A DNA stretch of 10,210 nt from Bacillota bacterium. GTDB lineage: Bacteria; Bacillota; Sulfobacillia; Sulfobacillales; Sulfobacillaceae. The translations under genes and the position numbers were made by a program. Location: contig JAMCTO010000001.1 of NCBI GenBank assembly GCA_023381095.1, forward strand, positions 1 through 10,210, read 5' to 3'. The stretch's first letter is position 1, and every line of letters starts with the position of its first letter. Of this stretch, positions 1 through 6,572 are shown piece by piece. The notes below the pieces were generated by a model, which saw only the letters and a list, made by a program, of their open reading frames with translations, was not told the origin of the DNA and did not search any database.

Positions 1-286
1 TCAATTGCCGATCTTTAAAGGTGCCTGGCTCCGCCTCATCGGAATTCACCACCAGATAGCGGGTGCGCCCATCGTTGGGCAAGAATCCCCACTTCATACC
101 GGTAGGAAACCCAGCGCCTCCACGTCCCCGGAGTCCCGATTTTTTAACCATCGCTACCAATTCATCAGGCTGATACTCTTTTAACGCCTGCCTTAGCGCA
201 TCATACCCTTCATTGGCCTCATAAACATCAATCTGGTCTATGTGGCTCACGTCACGATTGCGCAAGAGGTAATGCCGGGTGCTCAT
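1..286 (-). CDS. nuoF: NADH-quinone oxidoreductase subunit F, 5' part (runs off left edge)
   Basis: The NADH-oxidising flavoprotein subunit of complex I (51 kDa family), which binds NADH and FMN and passes electrons to the iron-sulphur chain. Only the first 95 codons are present. Translating the minus strand gives the family N-terminus, then [13 protein letters not shown] at about residues 54-66 (glycine-rich nucleotide/FMN loop) and [13 protein letters not shown] at about 81-93, both hallmarks of NuoF. The C-terminal SLBB and N3 4Fe-4S cysteine regions lie outside the window. The ATG overlaps the nuoE TGA as ATGA (286-283), and a GAGGAGG ribosome binding site inside the nuoE end (300-294) sits 7 nt upstream, so the gene is translationally coupled to nuoE. 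The frame is open to the edge. Identity is very secure. Confidence 0.96.
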   Translation of the reverse strand, partial: MSTRHYLLRNRDVSHIDQIDVYEANEGYDALRQALKEYQPDELVAMVKKSGLRGRGGAGFPTGMKWGFLPNDGRTRYLVVNSDEAEPGTFKDRQL

Positions 287-750
287 GAGGGTACCTCCTC
301 GGACAACAGTTGTGTCGCATCCTCGGGGGATATTGGTCCCACGAAACGAAGATTGACCTGAGCCACAGGAGCCTTATCACACGCCGCCAAACACTCGGCT
401 TCCAACAAGGTATAGGCGCCATCTGCCGTAGTCTGTCCTTCTTTAATGCCCAGCCGCTGTTCCAAGTGGTGCATTAATTCATCCGATCCAGCCAACGCGC
501 ACGACAACCCTACGCAGACGTGTACCACCTTTTTTCCTACGGGTTGTTGATGAAACAAGGAATAGAACGAAACAACCGACTCCACGTATTGCACCGGCAA
601 CCCCATTAACTGGGCTACATCGGCAATGGTCGCATCAGACAACCAGCCTTCTTCCAATTGAATCCGATGCAACAACGGCATCAAAGCGGAATTGGCACGA
701 GGGAACTCCTCTTTGGCCTCTTTCGCCCAAACTTGCCACTCCGGTTTCAT
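283..750 (-). CDS. nuoE: NADH-quinone oxidoreductase subunit E (24 kDa, 2Fe-2S)
   Basis: The 24 kDa subunit of the NADH-dehydrogenase module of complex I, a thioredoxin-like protein carrying the off-path [2Fe-2S] cluster N1a beside NuoF. It has 155 residues, normal for the family. The N-terminal helical part holds the conserved region around [10 protein letters not shown] (57-66). The thioredoxin-fold half carries all four cluster ligands: C79 and C84 (CVGLSC), and C120 and C124 ([10 protein letters not shown]). The ATG overlaps the stop of nuoD (ATGA, 750-747), with GGGAG about 11 nt upstream, so it follows nuoD directly in the operon. No residue is missing. The presence of nuoE and nuoF shows that this complex I takes electrons from NADH, unlike the 11-subunit versions that lack this module. 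Confidence 0.97.
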   Translation of the reverse strand: MKPEWQVWAKEAKEEFPRANSALMPLLHRIQLEEGWLSDATIADVAQLMGLPVQYVESVVSFYSLFHQQPVGKKVVHVCVGLSCALAGSDELMHHLEQRLGIKEGQTTADGAYTLLEAECLAACDKAPVAQVNLRFVGPISPEDATQLLSEEVPS

Positions 751-1946
751 TTGTCGACATCTCCCAACATAATATCGATGCTGCCAATGGCGCTAATCAC
801 GTCCGCCACCAAACCATCTTTGCAAAGAATCGGCATGGTTTGCAAGTTGTAGAACGATGGTGTACGTGCTCGCCAACGGTAGGGTTTAGGCCCGCCGTCA
901 GAAACTAAATAAAATCCCATTTCTCCACGAGGGCCCTCCACCCCCTGGTAAACTTCACCACGTGGCACCGGAAATCCCGCGGTCACCAACTTAAACTGGT
1001 GAATCAAGGCTTCCATGTTGCCATAAATTTCTTCACGGGGGGGCAACGCTACCTTGCGATCGGAAGTAGTATACGGTCCATGTGGTGTAATTTTTTCTAG
1101 CGCCTGCTCAATGATTTTCATGGATTCATAGATTTCATCAATGCGAACCCAAAATCTGGCGTAGGCGTCTCCCTCGGTTCGAGTACACACCTTAAAGTCA
1201 AACTCGTCATAAGCGGAATATGGCTCATCCTTGCGCAAATCTAGCGGCAAACCGCTCCCTCTCAGGTTGGGTCCGGTGACAGACCAATCCAGCGCCTGTT
1301 CCTGGGTAAGCACCGCGATTCCGTCCAGCCGTTCATTGATTAACGGATTGCCCTCAAACAGGTTGCGGTAGGATTTCATCCATCTAGGAAAATCCTTAAT
1401 GAGGTCGCGTACTTTGTCATGAAACCCGTCTGGAAGATCGTACGCCAGCCCACCAACGCGGAAGTAACTCGGATTCATTCGCACGCCGGCGGCCGCCTCA
1501 ATCAAATCCAATATCACCTCGCGTTCCCGCATGGTGTAAAAGAATAGACTCATTGCCCCCAAGTCCATCACATGCGTTCCCAACCATACCAGATGACTCG
1601 CCACGCGCGTCAATTCCGCAAATAAAACGCGGATATATTGCGCCCGTTTCGGTACCTCTAAATTCATCAACTTTTCTACCGCCAGAACATAGGCCAGGTT
1701 GTTAGTCATCGGGCCCAGGTAATCCAGTCGATCGGTAATGGTGTTGCATTGTTGATAGGTTAGACTTTCCGCAGTTTTTTCAAATCCCGTATGTAGGTAC
1801 CCGATAACGGGTTCAGCATGGACGACGCGCTCTCCGTCTAGTTCCAACCTTACCCGCAGTACACCATGAGTGCTCGGGTGCTGAGGACCTAGGTTAATAA
1901 TCATGGTTTCGCCATCCATTAGACGCTCTGGTTCCGCTGTTGCCAT
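747..1946 (-). CDS. nuoD: NADH-quinone oxidoreductase subunit D (49 kDa)
   Basis: The 49 kDa subunit of complex I, related to the large subunit of [NiFe] hydrogenases. With NuoB it forms the quinone-reduction site at the end of the peripheral arm. It has 399 residues, full length for a stand-alone NuoD. NLGPQHPSTHGVLR (about 18-31) contains the histidine that lines the quinone pocket, and Y76 in TDRLDYLGPM is the quinone-headgroup tyrosine, by analogy with His38 and Tyr87 of Thermus Nqo4. The C-terminus DIMLGDVDK matches the conserved family tail. The ribosome binding site is almost ideal (TAGGAGGTGA, 1960-1951), and its first three bases are the nuoC stop codon, leaving an 11-nt gap between the genes. 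nuoC and nuoD are separate here, unlike the fused nuoCD of enterobacteria. Confidence 0.98.
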   Translation of the reverse strand: MATAEPERLMDGETMIINLGPQHPSTHGVLRVRLELDGERVVHAEPVIGYLHTGFEKTAESLTYQQCNTITDRLDYLGPMTNNLAYVLAVEKLMNLEVPKRAQYIRVLFAELTRVASHLVWLGTHVMDLGAMSLFFYTMREREVILDLIEAAAGVRMNPSYFRVGGLAYDLPDGFHDKVRDLIKDFPRWMKSYRNLFEGNPLINERLDGIAVLTQEQALDWSVTGPNLRGSGLPLDLRKDEPYSAYDEFDFKVCTRTEGDAYARFWVRIDEIYESMKIIEQALEKITPHGPYTTSDRKVALPPREEIYGNMEALIHQFKLVTAGFPVPRGEVYQGVEGPRGEMGFYLVSDGGPKPYRWRARTPSFYNLQTMPILCKDGLVADVISAIGSIDIMLGDVDK

Positions 1947-1957
1947 CTCTTCACCTC

Positions 1958-2419
1958 CTAGTCCACTCGGTTTCCTGTCAGGGGATAGTCCTTACGTAGC
2001 GGATGCCCTTCCCAGTCCTCTGGCAGATAAATGCGGGTCATCTGCGGATGTCCAGCAAATCGGATACCAAACAAGTCAAAGGCCTCACGCTCGGGCCAGT
2101 TAGTTCCCGGCCAGATCCCGGTGGCTGACGGCATTTGCTCGTCTACCCCTACCCGACTTTTGACGCGCAGTCTAGCGAATTTAGTCGGATGATAAAGATG
2201 ATATACTAGTTCAAAACGCGGTTGCGCCGGAAAATTGTCGACCGCTGCCACATCTAAACACATTGTGTATCCTTCGGTGTTTTTGACTTGCTCAAATAGG
2301 GCCAAAATCATGTCTTTAGAAACTAAAATTGTGGGTTGATCCACAGTGGTTATGCGCTCCAGGGTTCCGGGGAACCGCGCATCAAGCCGATCTAATATTT
2401 CCGGATCATTGTGATTCAC
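1958..2419 (-). CDS. nuoC: NADH-quinone oxidoreductase subunit C (30 kDa)
   Basis: The 30 kDa subunit of the complex I peripheral arm, a structural partner of NuoD and NuoB near the quinone module; it binds no cofactor. It has 153 residues. The family signature lies at about 109-147: [17 protein letters not shown] followed by the arginine-containing turn and HPLRKDYPL. The start is GTG at 2419, since no in-frame ATG lies close by; the ATG at 2409 is in another frame. GAGGAGG (2435-2429) is placed 9 nt before that GTG, inside the nuoB 3' end, and the two genes overlap by 14 bp. The protein ends soon after the signature, so it lacks the long C-terminal tail of some homologues; this is common for stand-alone NuoC. 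Confidence 0.96.
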   Translation of the reverse strand: MNHNDPEILDRLDARFPGTLERITTVDQPTILVSKDMILALFEQVKNTEGYTMCLDVAAVDNFPAQPRFELVYHLYHPTKFARLRVKSRVGVDEQMPSATGIWPGTNWPEREAFDLFGIRFAGHPQMTRIYLPEDWEGHPLRKDYPLTGNRVD

Positions 2420-2951
2420 GCACGCGGACCTCCTCTTCGTGGCGCAATTGCGACTCCAACTGCAGATATTTGGGAGGCACTCCTTGAGCGATCATCTCGC
2501 GCAATTTCAAAATCCCGAACATCAACGCCTCAGGATTGGGGGGACAACCCGGGACGTACACATCGACCGGCACCACATGGTCAACACCTTGAATGATAGC
2601 GTAGTTGTCAAACACGCCGCCAGACGACGCGCAAGCCCCCATGGAGATAACCCATTTTGGTTCCGGCATTTGCTCCCAGATGGTACGCAAAATAGGTGCC
2701 ATTTTCTGACTGACCCGACCTGCCACAATCATCAAATCGGCCTGCCGGGGAGAGGCGCGAAACACCTCAGACCCAAACCGCGCCAAATCGTAACGCGAAT
2801 TGGTCACACTCATCATTTCAATCGCACAACAAGCGAGACCGAAGGTCGCAGGCCATAACGATGACTTTTGCGCCCATCGTTCCATCTTCTCCACCGACGT
2901 TAGCAGAATAGATTTTTCCGTTTCTTTTTGCGGTGAACTGGCTAATCCCAT
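2406..2951 (-). CDS. nuoB: NADH-quinone oxidoreductase subunit B (N2 cluster subunit)
   Basis: The complex I subunit holding the terminal 4Fe-4S cluster N2, which hands electrons to quinone; it is related to the small subunit of [NiFe] hydrogenases. I place the start at ATG 2951 (181 residues) because AAAGGGGG (2965-2958) lies 6 nt upstream. A longer in-frame version from GTG 2972 would add seven residues but has no ribosome binding site. In the 181-residue numbering the N2 ligands are the tandem C41-C42 ([11 protein letters not shown]), C107 (MGACASSGG) and C136 ([11 protein letters not shown]). Also visible are [20 protein letters not shown] and the [11 protein letters not shown] turn. The start overlaps the nuoA stop by 10 bp, and the 3' end overlaps nuoC by 14 bp. 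All ligands are intact. Confidence 0.96.
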   Translation of the reverse strand: MGLASSPQKETEKSILLTSVEKMERWAQKSSLWPATFGLACCAIEMMSVTNSRYDLARFGSEVFRASPRQADLMIVAGRVSQKMAPILRTIWEQMPEPKWVISMGACASSGGVFDNYAIIQGVDHVVPVDVYVPGCPPNPEALMFGILKLREMIAQGVPPKYLQLESQLRHEEEVRVRESQ

Positions 2952-3292
2952 TGGAATCCCCCTTTGTTCCACACGTAAGCGAAGGCAATGCCTACCACCA
3001 CCAGAAATATGATAGCTTTGACAAAACCTGCTTGGTGCAAAGCTTTTAGACTAGTAGCCCACGGATAAAGCGCCATCACTCCAACATCAAAGATCATAAA
3101 AAACATGGCCACTCGGTAAAATCTCACAGAAAAGTACCCGACAGGGACGTCAGGTACAATCCCTGACTCATAAGTCGTACTCTTTAAGCCGCCGGGGGCA
3201 TGAGGCCCTAGAAGTTCCGACGTAAACGAAATCCCTAGTGCCACCACAAATGCCACTATTAAATACACCAACAGCGCCGCATAGCCGGTCAT
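2942..3292 (-). CDS. nuoA: NADH-quinone oxidoreductase subunit A, with an unusual Gly in the conserved FDxE motif
   Basis: A small membrane subunit of complex I (ND3 family) at the junction of the quinone module and the proton-pumping arm. Three transmembrane helices are visible at about 5-27, 58-78 and 90-108, with the ND3 loop between the first two carrying TYESGIVP (40-47). The start ATG 3292 (116 residues) is preferred because GAGGGGTGG lies 7 nt before it; ATG 3310 would add six residues with a poorly spaced site. The second helix reads [17 protein letters not shown]: the usual FD(V/I)E has glycine (codon GGA, residue 71) in place of glutamate, while the aspartate (D69) is kept. Otherwise the protein is typical. 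It is first in the nuo operon, after about 150 bp of non-coding DNA. Confidence 0.95.
   Translation of the reverse strand: MTGYAALLVYLIVAFVVALGISFTSELLGPHAPGGLKSTTYESGIVPDVPVGYFSVRFYRVAMFFMIFDVGVMALYPWATSLKALHQAGFVKAIIFLVVVGIAFAYVWNKGGFQWD
2958..2965 (-). promoter_or_regulatory. Ribosome binding site that fixes the nuoB start
   Basis: AAAGGGGG on the minus strand, 6 nt before ATG 2951 and lying inside the nuoA 3' end. The upstream GTG 2972 lacks any such site. Confidence 0.65.
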
Positions 3293-3299
3293 TTCAACG

Positions 3300-3308
3300 C
3301 CACCCCTC
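3300..3308 (-). promoter_or_regulatory. Ribosome binding site that fixes the nuoA start
   Basis: GAGGGGTGG on the minus strand, 7 nt before ATG 3292. The alternative ATG at 3310 has only GGGA ending about 4 nt upstream, so the shorter NuoA is favoured. Confidence 0.55.
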
Positions 3309-3317
3309 ATCTTCCCA

Positions 3318-3331
3318 GACGAAAGTTCGTC
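3318..3331. repeat. 14-bp palindrome in the predicted nuo leader
   Basis: GACGAA-AG-TTCGTC, a perfect 6-bp inverted repeat with a 2-bp centre. It sits between the TATAAT element and the nuoA ribosome binding site, about 8-20 nt after the expected transcription start. The size and place suit a repressor operator, but no binding protein can be named from sequence. Confidence 0.5.
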
Positions 3332-3345
3332 AATTCACAAGTAGT

Positions 3346-3351
3346 ATTATA
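3346..3351 (-). promoter_or_regulatory. Candidate -10 element for the nuo operon
   Basis: A perfect TATAAT on the minus strand, 54 bp before the chosen nuoA start. The best -35-like sequence, TTGTCG (3377-3372), is 20 bp away, which is longer than ideal; at 17-18 bp spacing no good hexamer is seen. It lies in the only sizeable gap upstream of nuoA. Confidence 0.5.
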
Positions 3352-3389
3352 CGCCTAAGAATTTTTAACGTCGACAAAGTCTCGTTCTC

Positions 3390-3398
3390 ATTGTACCA
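3390..3398 (-). promoter_or_regulatory. Second candidate promoter upstream of nuoA (extended -10)
   Basis: TGGTACAAT on the minus strand combines a TGn extension with a five-of-six -10 hexamer. There is no clear -35. It could give a longer nuo leader (about 90 nt) in addition to the TATAAT element downstream. This is a motif match only. Confidence 0.3.
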
Positions 3399-3420
3399 GA
3401 TTCGCAAGAACGTATTCTTC

Positions 3421-3457
3421 GCTTTAGACTGACAATTCGTAATACTCAGTCTTTAGC
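3421..3457 (-). terminator. Imperfect hairpin at the end of whiA, no U-tract
   Basis: On the minus strand GCTAAAGACTGA and TCAGTCTAAAGC flank a 13-nt loop. They form a 7-bp stem (AGACTGA/TCAGTCT), an AA/AA internal mismatch and three more pairs. The whiA TGA lies inside the first arm. A smaller hairpin, AAGAA-TACG-TTCTT (3419-3406), follows. Neither is followed by a run of T, so this is at best a weak or partial terminator, or an mRNA-end structure between whiA and nuoA. Confidence 0.3.
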
Positions 3458-4315
3458 AAGTCGCAGCAAACGGCGCATACGATGGTTTACTGCGGATTTG
3501 CTGAGAGGCGGAACCATCGCCTGTCCTAACTCTGACAAAGACCAATCGGGATGGGCTATCCGGAGCCGGGCCAACCTCTGTCCGGCCTCATCCCAGGCTT
3601 GGTCTCGCCCTTGATCAATGGCCCGGCGAAAATATTCGGCCTGGGTTAACCCCGATTCTACGGCTCGTCGTAAATTGGCCGTTTCCGAATTGACCAGACG
3701 GTTCACCTGATTCTTCATGTGGCGTATTACATCGACGCTTTCCCATTGCAGCATCGCGCGGTGGGCCCCCATCTTCCCCAACAACACCCGAATTTGAGCC
3801 CGATCTTTAATATACACCGAGGTCCCTCCATGCTTGGGCACCGTTTTGGCCTTTACGCGCAAGGCATCCAACACCGTCACTAAAATGACGGGGTCCTGAT
3901 CCCTCGGCACCCAAAATTCCAAATGGGCAGGCCCGTGATCCGGGTGCGTAATATAACCATGTCGCAAGAACCATCCCGCTGCAATCGATGACGCCCAGGT
4001 CAAATCTTGGTTCCAGCCGACATCTACCGTTGCAGCCAAAGTATACTGAATGCGATTACGCCGATTAGCCCCCATTTTCGGTGCCAATCCCAAGGTTTTC
4101 AACAGGCGGTAAGCCCGGCGCGCCACTACAACACTGGAGACTTGTATTGTCAGAGCTCCTGGCAATACGGCGGACTGCCCCATCAATCCCGCCAATTCGG
4201 CCCACCCGGCCCCTTGGTTCGGCAAAAAGGAGGCAGCTAGCTCCGTCTTGACCTGTCGCGAATAACTCCATTTTGGTAGCGGGGACCTTTTCCACGCAAT
4301 CGAGTTTCGAGCCAC
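3446..4315 (-). CDS. whiA: WhiA, DNA-binding sporulation/division regulator family
   Basis: WhiA has a degenerate LAGLIDADG homing-endonuclease fold joined to a helix-turn-helix domain. In actinomycetes it activates sporulation-division genes, and in Bacillus it affects division and chromosome segregation. The N-terminal WhiA/LAGLIDADG part spans about 18-190, including AAGWFLRHGYI (112-122). The linker RHMKNQVNRLVNSETANLRR (198-217) and the C-terminal helix-turn-helix (about 243-289, with PPLSKSAVNHRMRRL) are diagnostic. The start is GTG 4315 (289 residues), 6 nt after AGGAGA; ATG 4345 adds ten residues without a good site. No usable start codon is nearer the usual family N-terminus (SYSRQVKTEL), so this WhiA has a basic extension of about 15 residues encoded inside yvcK. 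It is the last gene of the rapZ-yvcK-whiA cluster. Confidence 0.93.
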   Translation of the reverse strand: MARNSIAWKRSPLPKWSYSRQVKTELAASFLPNQGAGWAELAGLMGQSAVLPGALTIQVSSVVVARRAYRLLKTLGLAPKMGANRRNRIQYTLAATVDVGWNQDLTWASSIAAGWFLRHGYITHPDHGPAHLEFWVPRDQDPVILVTVLDALRVKAKTVPKHGGTSVYIKDRAQIRVLLGKMGAHRAMLQWESVDVIRHMKNQVNRLVNSETANLRRAVESGLTQAEYFRRAIDQGRDQAWDEAGQRLARLRIAHPDWSLSELGQAMVPPLSKSAVNHRMRRLLRLAKD

Positions 4316-5547
4316 AGTGCATCTCCTATCCGACCTTCGGCCCATTTCGGACGCATATTCATCAAAATTCGCAACAACACCCGCGCCAATTTATCTGGAT
4401 CATGGCGAATCACCGTATCCACCGACAACAATTGTGCCGCCATCACCATTGCCGCGCCAATGCGGTCAGTTTCCGGTTTAGTCACCGGTTCCGCACCTTC
4501 TTTGAGATACCGTACCAATCCTTCTTGAGGAATCGCCTCCCCATTGACCAGAATCAGATCGATGAGTCCCTGGCCTACGTGGTGTTCCAACGCACTTACA
4601 TGATCCGCCAACGAAAAATGATCGGTTTCGCCCGGTTGCGTCATAATATTTGCGACATAAACCTTAAACGCTGCACTGTGGCGGATGGCGTCAGCAATGG
4701 GGGATACCAGAAGATTGGGCAATACTGAGGTATAGAGCGAGCCCGGCCCCAGCACAATCATATCAGCGGCCAAAATCGCGTCGATGGATTCCGCCAAGGG
4801 TGTAGCATCCGGTGGTTCCATCCACACCTCGGATATCGGCAACGGAGCGTGCCCAATCGAACTCTCCCCCTGAACCACCTGTCCGTTAGAAAGCCGAGCT
4901 TTGAGCACCACTTGGTCCAGTGTTGCCGGCAGCACTGTGCCCCGCACCGCAAGCACACGGCTCGATTCCCTAAGCGCCGTCACAAAATCTCCCGAGACTT
5001 GTTCCATGGCGGCTAAAAACAAGTTGCCAAAGCTGTGTCCCGCCAATTCCCCACTAGAAAATCGGTGCTGGAACAACTGCTCCATTAAAGGCTCGGTATC
5101 AGCCAATGCCACCAGGCAATTGCGCAAATCCCCCGGCGGCAACATTCCCAAGTCCCCGCGCAGCCGTCCCGAACTGCCGCCATCATCGGCCACTGTCACA
5201 ATGGCGGTTAAATTGGATGTATAATGCTTTAGTCCTCGCAGCACTGCGGGCAGTCCGGTGCCTCCCCCCAATGCAACAATTCGTGGCCCTCGCGCCAGGT
5301 GCCTACGCGAATATAAAACCCCGGCCCAGCGGTCAGATCCAAGCACTTCTGTAATGCTTTTGCCTAATCGCACCGAGGCCCATGATACCGATATGACTCC
5401 CAAGACCGCCACCAGAGCAGCCCATAGGGGGTTAATGCCTTTGGGTAGTATCGCTATCGCGATGGCGATACCAAAGCCGATCAGCCCAATTGCGATCCCC
5501 GCCAAATAGCGTTTGAACTTTAGCCCCGGAGCCAGTAACCTCCACAT
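4237..5547 (-). CDS. yvcK: YvcK/CofD-like gluconeogenesis factor with N-terminal membrane anchor
   Basis: YvcK-family proteins are needed for growth on gluconeogenic carbon sources and for normal cell-wall synthesis and shape in Bacillus; mycobacterial CuvA is a relative. They bind UDP-sugars and share a Rossmann-like fold with the CofD transferases. The protein has 436 residues from ATG 5547. Two transmembrane helices (about 14-34 and 41-59) precede the cytoplasmic domain, as in many clostridial homologues; Bacillus YvcK lacks them. Then come RIVALGGGTGLP (89-100), VADDGGSSGRLR (119-130), LPPGDLRNCL, and further on VLGPGSLYTSVLPNLLV and NIMTQPGET. The start is 1 nt after the rapZ TAA, with only a weak nearby site (AGTGG) or a more distant AAGGGGGG, so translation is probably coupled. 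The last 25 codons overlap whiA and encode a basic tail. Confidence 0.94.
   Translation of the reverse strand: MWRLLAPGLKFKRYLAGIAIGLIGFGIAIAIAILPKGINPLWAALVAVLGVISVSWASVRLGKSITEVLGSDRWAGVLYSRRHLARGPRIVALGGGTGLPAVLRGLKHYTSNLTAIVTVADDGGSSGRLRGDLGMLPPGDLRNCLVALADTEPLMEQLFQHRFSSGELAGHSFGNLFLAAMEQVSGDFVTALRESSRVLAVRGTVLPATLDQVVLKARLSNGQVVQGESSIGHAPLPISEVWMEPPDATPLAESIDAILAADMIVLGPGSLYTSVLPNLLVSPIADAIRHSAAFKVYVANIMTQPGETDHFSLADHVSALEHHVGQGLIDLILVNGEAIPQEGLVRYLKEGAEPVTKPETDRIGAAMVMAAQLLSVDTVIRHDPDKLARVLLRILMNMRPKWAEGRIGDALWLETRLRGKGPRYQNGVIRDRSRRS
4322..4327 (-). promoter_or_regulatory. Ribosome binding site that fixes the whiA GTG start
   Basis: AGGAGA on the minus strand, 6 nt before GTG 4315 and lying within the yvcK coding sequence. 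It is the only good ribosome binding site with an in-frame start codon in this stretch. Confidence 0.6.
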
Positions 5548-5548
5548 A

Positions 5549-6427
5549 TTATGCCACTGGCCCCCCTTGCCGGTCCAAATCACGATGTTCAATGGCCACC
5601 GTGAGTCCCTTGCCTTCCAAAAATGATCCAAGTTGATTGGCAAACACCACCGAACGATGCTGCCCTCCCGTACAGCCAACCGCCACCGTGACTTGTGGCT
5701 TCCCTTCCTGTTGGAACTGAGGCATCAAAAACTCTAATAAGCTTTCCAATCGGACTTGAGTTTCTTTAGCCAGGGAAAACCGCATGACATAGTCACGCAC
5801 AACCGGATCATTACCCGTCAAATCGCGTAATCCATCGACGTAATATGGATTAGGCAAAAATCTGACATCAAATACCAAGTCAGCATCTTTGGGTAACCCG
5901 TATTTGAAGCCAAAGGACACAAGCCGTACTTGAAACGAGGAAGAGCCGCCTTCCAACCGAAAAATGTCGGAAATGCGCTGGCGCAACTGCAGTGAACTGA
6001 GTCCCGAGGTATCTATCACGACATGGGCCATCCCTCGCAAGGCCCCCATTGCCTCTTTTTCACGCCTCAGCGCCTCCACCAACCGTCCTTGGGATTCCAG
6101 CGGATGACGTCTTCGCGACTGCTTATAGCGATGAATTAAGGTTTCTTCATCTGCTTCCAAAAAGAGGACTTGATACGAGATTCCTGATTCATCAAAAGAT
6201 TTTAAGGTGGCTTCCACATCCTGGAAAAAGACGCCGCCACGCACATCCATCACTAATGCGGCGCCTTGTACTTCCGGGCTCTTTTGGACTAGTTCAGCAA
6301 ATTTGGTTGCCAGATTGGGGGGAAGATTGTCGACACAAAAATAACCCAAATCTTCGAACACCCGCATGGCTTCGGTGCGTCCGGCACCGGACAGCCCTGA
6401 AATAACCACAAGACGTGCTGCTTCCAT
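5549..6427 (-). CDS. rapZ: RapZ-family nucleotide-binding protein (YvcJ)
   Basis: RapZ/YvcJ are P-loop nucleotide-binding proteins. E. coli RapZ is an RNA-binding adaptor that guides RNase E to the GlmZ sRNA and so controls glucosamine-6-phosphate synthase; YvcJ of Bacillus binds and hydrolyses nucleotides. The protein has 292 residues, the usual length. The Walker A is GLSGAGRT (11-18), followed by FEDLGYFCVDNLPPN (24-38) and a Walker B-like ALVMDVRGG (57-65). The C-terminal half has FGFKYGLPKDADLVFDVRF (172-190) and GCTGGQHRSV (251-260), both highly conserved. The Walker A lysine is replaced by arginine, a form also known in actinobacterial homologues. ATG 6427 follows AAGGGGGG by 8 nt. It is first of the rapZ-yvcK-whiA cluster and divergent from the small gene at 6588. 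Confidence 0.95.
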   Translation of the reverse strand: MEAARLVVISGLSGAGRTEAMRVFEDLGYFCVDNLPPNLATKFAELVQKSPEVQGAALVMDVRGGVFFQDVEATLKSFDESGISYQVLFLEADEETLIHRYKQSRRRHPLESQGRLVEALRREKEAMGALRGMAHVVIDTSGLSSLQLRQRISDIFRLEGGSSSFQVRLVSFGFKYGLPKDADLVFDVRFLPNPYYVDGLRDLTGNDPVVRDYVMRFSLAKETQVRLESLLEFLMPQFQQEGKPQVTVAVGCTGGQHRSVVFANQLGSFLEGKGLTVAIEHRDLDRQGGPVA

Positions 6428-6449
6428 TGCTACTGCCCCCCTTCACTCC

Positions 6450-6455
6450 ATTGTA
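6450..6455 (-). promoter_or_regulatory. Weak candidate -10 element for rapZ-yvcK-whiA
   Basis: TACAAT on the minus strand, 22 bp before the rapZ ATG. No convincing -35 is present (GTTTCA at 16 bp is a poor match), and the implied leader would be very short. The 160-bp gap is the natural place for the cluster's promoter, since the gene upstream (6588-6830) is on the other strand. Confidence 0.25.
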
Positions 6456-6503
6456 AACACCCAGAACCGATTGAAACTGCCACGTCACAGAAATTGGTGT
6501 CCA

Positions 6504-6545
6504 GACATTCTCATTGCTGCCAGCAGGAAAACCGGAAAGAATGTC
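6504..6545. repeat. Nested inverted repeat between rapZ and the small plus-strand gene
   Basis: A perfect 8-bp inverted repeat, GACATTCT (6504-6511) and AGAATGTC (6538-6545), encloses 26 bp that contain a second one, CTGC-CA-GCAG (6516-6525). There is no T-run on either side, so it does not look like a terminator. It lies 43 bp before the GTG of the small gene and about 77 bp before rapZ, where a shared operator or a leader hairpin could sit. Confidence 0.5.
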
Positions 6546-6555
6546 GAATATTGAC

Positions 6556-6564
6556 TGCTAAAAT
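6556..6564 (+). promoter_or_regulatory. Candidate extended -10 for the small plus-strand gene
   Basis: TGCTAAAAT combines a TGn extension and a five-of-six -10 hexamer on the plus strand. No clear -35 is seen at 16-18 bp. Initiation about 7 bp downstream would give a leader starting almost at the ribosome binding site. Confidence 0.3.
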
Positions 6565-6572
6565 CGCGATTG

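Noticed and set aside
2439..2858. 139-codon plus-strand open frame opposite nuoB
   Set aside because: A shadow of nuoB codons; the product is His/Arg/Thr-rich without any motif.
2406..2972. Longer nuoB from GTG 2972, and likewise longer nuoA from ATG 3310 and HAD from GTG 7690
   Set aside because: In each case the upstream start lacks a well-placed ribosome binding site, while an internal start has a good one at 6-7 nt and fits the family N-terminus better.
3446..4315. Homing endonuclease suggested by the LAGLIDADG-like fold
   Set aside because: The helix-turn-helix C-terminus and the rapZ-yvcK context identify WhiA, a family that lacks the catalytic acids and acts as a DNA-binding protein.
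4273..4728. 151-codon plus-strand open frame opposite the yvcK 3' part
   Set aside because: It is antisense to conserved YvcK sequence, with a His/Arg/Gln-rich translation and no protein features.
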